Of a DNA stretch of 64,000 nucleotides, positions 60,439 through 64,000 are shown piece after piece. The first letter of the stretch is position 1, and every line of letters starts with the position of its first letter. The translations under genes and the position numbers were made by a program. The stretch lies in NCBI RefSeq assembly GCF_022750545.1, contig NZ_PUIC01000002.1, forward strand, positions 124,001 to 188,000. Direction: 5' to 3'. A model generated the notes under the pieces. That model made no database searches, was not told the origin of the DNA, and saw only the letters and a program-made list of their open reading frames with translations. The DNA is from Caulobacter sp. CCUG 60055 (GTDB lineage: Bacteria > Pseudomonadota > Alphaproteobacteria > Caulobacterales > Caulobacteraceae).

Positions 60439-61326
60439 ATGCGTGCTTCTCAGACCGTCAAACCGCAGCTTGCTGCCGCCGACTTCGGCGTGGCCGAGGA
60501 CTGGACCCGGTTCGTGCAGGCCGGCCAGGTCGTCGGCGACGTGCGCCGCTTTGGCCGCCGCCGGCGCCTGGAGCTGGCGGCGAACGCCCGGACCTTGCGG
60601 CTGATCGCGCCGTTGTCCGGCGCGGCGGTCGTGGTGGTCGACGGCGGCGTGCGCCACATCGCCGCCGGGGCGGCCCTGATCCTCAACCGGCCGCAGGCGG
60701 TCGAATGCCTTTGGAGCGCCGGCGCGTCGGGGGTCCTGCTGCGGGTTCCCGTCGGTCTGGTGCAGCGGGCGGTCCCGGCCGTCTTCGCCGAACCGCGCCG
60801 GCTCGCGCCTGTCGATCACGTGGTCCGCCTGGACGGCGAGGGCGCCCGCCTGGGCGCCGCGCTGGCCGAGCTTCGCGACCTGGCCGCGGCCGAGGGCGCG
60901 CCCGAGCCGGCCGGGCTGGACCTGAGGCTCGGCGAAGCCGTGGTTCGCGCCCTCAAGGGCGAGGCGCCCGACGACTGCTTCCCGGTGTCCCGTTCGCTCA
61001 TGCGGGCGGTCGACCACCTGCGCGCCCATCCCGAAAGCCGCTGTTCGGCGGAGGCGCTGGCCGGGATCGCCGGCGTCACCCTCCCGACCCTGCAGCGCAA
61101 CGTCAGGACCTGCCTGGATATGTCGCTCGCCCGCTTTGTCGAGCGGGAGCGCCTGGGCTGGGTTCGCGACCGCCTGAGGAGCGCGGAGGAATGCCGGTCG
61201 ATCGCCCGGCTGGCCGAGGCCGTGGGCTATCGCACCGCCACCACGCTCGCCCGCAACTATCAGCGGCTGTTCGGCGAGACGCCGACCCAGACCCGGGCGC
61301 GAGCCTTCGCGCCCAGGGGGCGCTGA
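60439..61326 (+). CDS. AraC-family transcriptional regulator
   Basis: 295 residues from the ATG at 60439, with AAGGGGG upstream. The N-terminal 170 residues are a cupin-like sensor resembling AraC-binding-like domains (LRLIAPLSGAAVVVVDGG, IAAGAALILNRPQAV). The C-terminal part (about 185-290) is the double helix-turn-helix: CSAEALAGIAGVTLPTLQRNVR, then SIARLAEAVGYRTATTLARNYQRLFGETPTQ, the AraC signature. It is divergent from the TonB operon and upstream of the FhaC-type gene, so it may control either. Ligand unknown. Confidence 0.88.
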   Translation: MRASQTVKPQLAAADFGVAEDWTRFVQAGQVVGDVRRFGRRRRLELAANARTLRLIAPLSGAAVVVVDGGVRHIAAGAALILNRPQAVECLWSAGASGVLLRVPVGLVQRAVPAVFAEPRRLAPVDHVVRLDGEGARLGAALAELRDLAAAEGAPEPAGLDLRLGEAVVRALKGEAPDDCFPVSRSLMRAVDHLRAHPESRCSAEALAGIAGVTLPTLQRNVRTCLDMSLARFVERERLGWVRDRLRSAEECRSIARLAEAVGYRTATTLARNYQRLFGETPTQTRARAFAPRGR

Positions 61327-61642
61327 TCCGCCGCCAAGGCGGTTGAAAATTCGACGGCGTCCGCCGCCTTGATGTAAAGTCAAGGCGTGTCGTCTCGTTG
61401 TTTCTATACATAGTTGATTCATTGAAGTTGTTATCGGCCTTATTGGCCGCATTCGTTCGATATTGTCTCGTATATGTGCGACGTGAGTTGTCATTTAAAT
61501 TACATATAAGCAAGCTTTCACCGCACGAAAGCCAAAATCGAAATCCATTTCCGATATTTTGACTTGTTGGGAATTTCCCGCGAGGGCAAGAGCCGCCTCG
61601 TCATCTTAGGCGCGCCGCCAGGGCCGGCGGGGGCGTCGAGCG
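61327..61642 (+). promoter_or_regulatory. AT-rich leader before the FhaC-type gene, with hairpins
   Basis: 316 bases without a gene, far lower in GC than the flanks from about 61390 to 61565. It begins with a weak terminator for the AraC-type gene (CCGCC-N5-GGCGG at 61328-61342, followed by TTGAAAATT). CGCCTTGA-N7-TCAAGGCG follows (61365-61387, perfect 8-base stem) and CGGCC-TTATT-GGCCG (61435-61449). Several promoter-like boxes are present (TATACAT near 61405, TTTAAATTACATATAA near 61494). It may carry a promoter, a long structured 5' leader or a small RNA; no coding signal was seen. Confidence 0.5.
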
Positions 61643-63271
61643 ATGTTTGCCGGGGGCTCGATGTTGAACACTGGAAGTTGGTTGCGGGCGTCGGCCTGCG
61701 CGACGGCGCTTCTGGCGGGAACCGCCGCGGCGGCCCCGGTCGCAGCTCAGCCCGTAGAGGCCGGCGAGGCCCAGGGCGGCGCGCAGGCGGCGGCCCGGTT
61801 CGAAGTGCGCGCCATCCAGGTCAAGGGCGCGACCCTGCTGCCGGCCGAGGTGATCGAGGACGCCGTCTATCCGTTCACCGGGCCAGACCGGACCGCCGAC
61901 GACATCGAGAAGGCCCGCGCCGCCCTGCAGAAGGCGTTCGAGCAGCACGGCTACGGCGCCGTGACGGTGTCCATTCCCGAGCAGTCGGTCGAGGGCGGGA
62001 TCATCCGCCTGGAGGCGCAGTCGCAGACCATCGGCCGGGTCGAGGTGGCCGGGGGAACCCGCACCAGCCGCGACTGGGTGCTGTCGCGGGCTCCGTCGCT
62101 GCGTCCCGGCGGCGCGCCGAACTTCTCCGACGTCCAGCGCGACATCGTCGCCCTCAACGTGTCGGCCGACCGCAGGATCACCCCGGAGGTCAAGGCGGGC
62201 GCCGCGCCCGGCACCATCGACGTGGTGCTCAACGTCGAGGACCGCACGCCCTTCCACGCCACCGCCGAGCTCAACAACTTCAGCTCGGCCTCGACGACGG
62301 ACCTGCGCGCCGCCGCGTCGGTGCGCTACGACAACCTGTGGGGACGGGGCGACAGCGTGTCGGTCTCGACCCAGACCGCGCCGCGCCGGCCCAAGGACGG
62401 CACGGTGCTGTCGGTCAACTATCTGGCCCGCGTGGGGTCGGCGCAGCTGCTGGGCTACTACGTCCATTCCGACAGCGACATCAGCGTCATCGGCGGCGCC
62501 AGCGTGGTCGGCAAGGGCGATCTCGGCGGCGTGCGCCTCATCGCCCCGCTCAGCCGCAGCGAGGGCTTCTATCAGAGCCTGACCGTCGGCCTCGACTACA
62601 AGAATTTCGGCGAGGACGTCGCCCTCGGCGCCGACCGCGACCGGGCGGCGATCCGCTACGCGCCCCTGACGCTAGGCTGGCGCGGCGACTGGTCGGCGGG
62701 GCGGCTGAAGTCGAACCTGACGGTCACCGGCGTGTTCGGCCTGCGCGGCCTCGGCGACGGTCTGGCGCGGTTCGACTACAAGCGCTTCGGCGCCAGCCCG
62801 AACTTCTTCGCGCTCAAGCTCGACGGCGCGGCGACGGCCGACCTTTGGCGGGACTTCCAGCTGCGTCTCCACGGCGTCGGCCAATGGGCGCCCGACCCCC
62901 TGATCTCGAACGAGGGCTTCAGCCTCGGCGGCATGGAGACCGTGCGCGGCTATTACGAATCCGAGGCGCTAGGCGATTACGGCGCGGCGCTCCAGGTCGA
63001 GCTGCGGTCGCCGCCGCTGGCTCCGCTGGGCGGCTCGCTGCTGAACGACCTGCGCCTCCACGCCTTCGCCGACTGGGGCGTCGCCGGCATCCACCGGCCG
63101 CTCGCCGGCCAGCGCAGCGAATACAACCTCGGCTCGGCGGGCGGCGGCCTGCGGGTCCGGCTCTTCGACTACCTGAACGGCGCCGTCGATGTCGGCGTGC
63201 CGCTGCGCTCGGGGCCCGACACGGCCTCCGGCGATGTCTTCACTCGCTTCCGCATGTGGGGGGAATTCTAG
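61643..63271 (+). CDS. FhaC/ShlB-type outer-membrane transporter (TpsB)
   Basis: 542 residues from the ATG at 61643; an ATG at 61661 with GGGGG before it is equally possible. Signal peptide to VAAQP. POTRA-2-like domains at about 50-200 (FEVRAIQVKGATLLPAEVIED, ALQKAFEQHGYGAVTVSI, GGIIRLEAQSQTIGRVEV), then a 16-strand-type barrel with DYKNFGEDV and EGFSLGGMETVRGYYESEALGDYG, close to the VRGF/Y motif of the L6 loop, ending in FRMWGEF. TpsB proteins secrete or insert a partner protein. No large TpsA is visible; the following gene, a DUF2341 protein, is the immediate candidate partner. Confidence 0.88.
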   Translation: MFAGGSMLNTGSWLRASACATALLAGTAAAAPVAAQPVEAGEAQGGAQAAARFEVRAIQVKGATLLPAEVIEDAVYPFTGPDRTADDIEKARAALQKAFEQHGYGAVTVSIPEQSVEGGIIRLEAQSQTIGRVEVAGGTRTSRDWVLSRAPSLRPGGAPNFSDVQRDIVALNVSADRRITPEVKAGAAPGTIDVVLNVEDRTPFHATAELNNFSSASTTDLRAAASVRYDNLWGRGDSVSVSTQTAPRRPKDGTVLSVNYLARVGSAQLLGYYVHSDSDISVIGGASVVGKGDLGGVRLIAPLSRSEGFYQSLTVGLDYKNFGEDVALGADRDRAAIRYAPLTLGWRGDWSAGRLKSNLTVTGVFGLRGLGDGLARFDYKRFGASPNFFALKLDGAATADLWRDFQLRLHGVGQWAPDPLISNEGFSLGGMETVRGYYESEALGDYGAALQVELRSPPLAPLGGSLLNDLRLHAFADWGVAGIHRPLAGQRSEYNLGSAGGGLRVRLFDYLNGAVDVGVPLRSGPDTASGDVFTRFRMWGEF

Positions 63272-63274
63272 ACC

Positions 63275-64000
63275 ATGACGCTATCTGCCCGCTTGAAAAA
63301 GGCCGCGGCCGGCTTGATCGCCGCCGCCGCGTTCACTGGGATCTGCACGCCGGCCCTGGCTTGGCAGGACGGTTGGTCGTACCGGACGCGGATCGTTCTG
63401 ACGCCGGGCCAGGCCGGGGCGACGGGTGAGATCGGGACGACGCCGGTGCTGATCCGGCTGCATTCCGGGAACTTCACCTTCACGGACGCCAAGCCGGACG
63501 GCTCGGACCTGCGGTTCTACGCGGGCGACGACAAGACCCCGCTGAAGTTCCAGATCGAGAAGTGGAGCCCGAGCGAAGAGGTCGGGCTGGTCTGGGTGCT
63601 GGTTCCCGACCTGAAGGCGGGCGGCCCGACGCCGATCCTGGCCTATTACGGCAACGCCAAGGCCGGCCCGGGCGGCGACGCCAAGGGCGTGTTCGGCGGC
63701 CGGGCGGTGGTGTGGCACTTCGCCGAGGCGGGAGCGCCGCAGGACGCCAGCGGCTCGGGGGTGACGGGCAGCGTCGGCGGCGCGCGCAACGGCGCGGGGC
63801 TGATCGGCCAGTCGCTGAAGCTCGAGGGCGGGGCGGGGATCGGCCTGCCGGCGGCGCTGGCGCTCAGCGCGCCGGCGACGGTGTCGATGTGGGTCAAGCC
63901 GGCGGCGGCTGGGAGCGGCGGGACGCTGTTCTCGGCCCCGGGATCGCTGACGGTGGGGCTGGACGGCGGGACGGTGTTCGTCGAGGCCGGCGGGCGCAGG
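63275..64000 (+). CDS. DUF2341/LamG exported protein, N-terminal part
   Basis: The first 242 codons from the ATG at 63275; the gene continues beyond the right edge. Three bases separate it from the FhaC-type gene. Signal peptide to PALAWQ. Residues 30-135 are a DUF2341 domain (WSYRTRIVLTPGQ, TPVLIRLHSGNF, DGSDLRFYAGDD, PTPILAYYGNAKA). A LamG-like lectin fold follows (VVWHFAEAGAPQDASGSG, SLKLEGGAGIGLP, ATVSMWVKP). In several proteobacteria, as I recall, DUF2341 proteins beside FhaC/ShlB-type genes continue into a MotA/TolQ/ExbB domain; whether this one does lies outside the window. Confidence 0.82.
   Translation, partial: MTLSARLKKAAAGLIAAAAFTGICTPALAWQDGWSYRTRIVLTPGQAGATGEIGTTPVLIRLHSGNFTFTDAKPDGSDLRFYAGDDKTPLKFQIEKWSPSEEVGLVWVLVPDLKAGGPTPILAYYGNAKAGPGGDAKGVFGGRAVVWHFAEAGAPQDASGSGVTGSVGGARNGAGLIGQSLKLEGGAGIGLPAALALSAPATVSMWVKPAAAGSGGTLFSAPGSLTVGLDGGTVFVEAGGRR

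Overview
The window is high-GC (roughly 70%) DNA from a Gram-negative, most likely an alphaproteobacterium of the Caulobacter/Phenylobacterium type. The evidence is the number of TonB-dependent receptors (TBDRs), the FecI/FecR-type regulators, the POT peptide transporters, a DgcN/DgcA pair, and codon use with C or G in almost every third position. No rRNA, tRNA, CRISPR array, transposase or phage gene was seen. Because of the GC content, many long antisense open frames exist and were discarded.

Region by region. 1-659: the edge of a type VI secretion effector with a prePAAR motif and its DUF1795 (Eag-type) chaperone. 924-6629: a LuxR-type regulator, a YadA-like trimeric autotransporter and four small exported or membrane proteins, one with an LprI-like domain. 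6714-12033: a TBDR divergent from a secreted S9 peptidase. 12120-14836: a two-gene exported purine nucleoside unit (NUP-family protein plus adenosine deaminase). 15009-20330: a D-amino-acid (probably D-glutamate) catabolic cluster with a DAO-family flavoenzyme, an XRE-cupin regulator, DgcN, DgcA, an Lrp-like protein and RidA. 20413-24080: a GntR/HutC regulator, a perfect PhnF-type operator, a phosphocholine-type phospholipase C and a PhnZ-like HD oxygenase. This reads as a phosphonate or phosphonolipid headgroup unit.

24312-57334 is a large peptide-scavenging island. It holds STN-domain TBDRs, S33-like hydrolases, POT transporters, tricorn-like proteases, an amidohydrolase, several beta-lactamase-fold serine hydrolases and an M28 metallopeptidase. 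It looks like two diverged copies of one gene set (26574-38529 and 42083-57334), separated by an unrelated MocR/EamA/hydrolase block. Three places in the island look like deletion scars: a TBDR cut and joined to the tail of a serine hydrolase near 26070, a serine hydrolase that loses frame near 46180, and a tricorn-like protease missing about 330 residues of beta-propeller near 46575.

57341-64000: an apparent operon encoding TonB, an STN/TonB-C hybrid, an ECF sigma factor and FecR (minus strand), then an AraC-type regulator, a 316-base AT-rich leader, a FhaC/ShlB-type outer-membrane transporter and the first 242 codons of a DUF2341/LamG protein running off the right edge.

The common theme is import and breakdown of external peptides, nucleosides, D-amino acids and lipid headgroups. 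Outer-membrane receptors feed periplasmic hydrolases and inner-membrane transporters, and local regulators control each unit.
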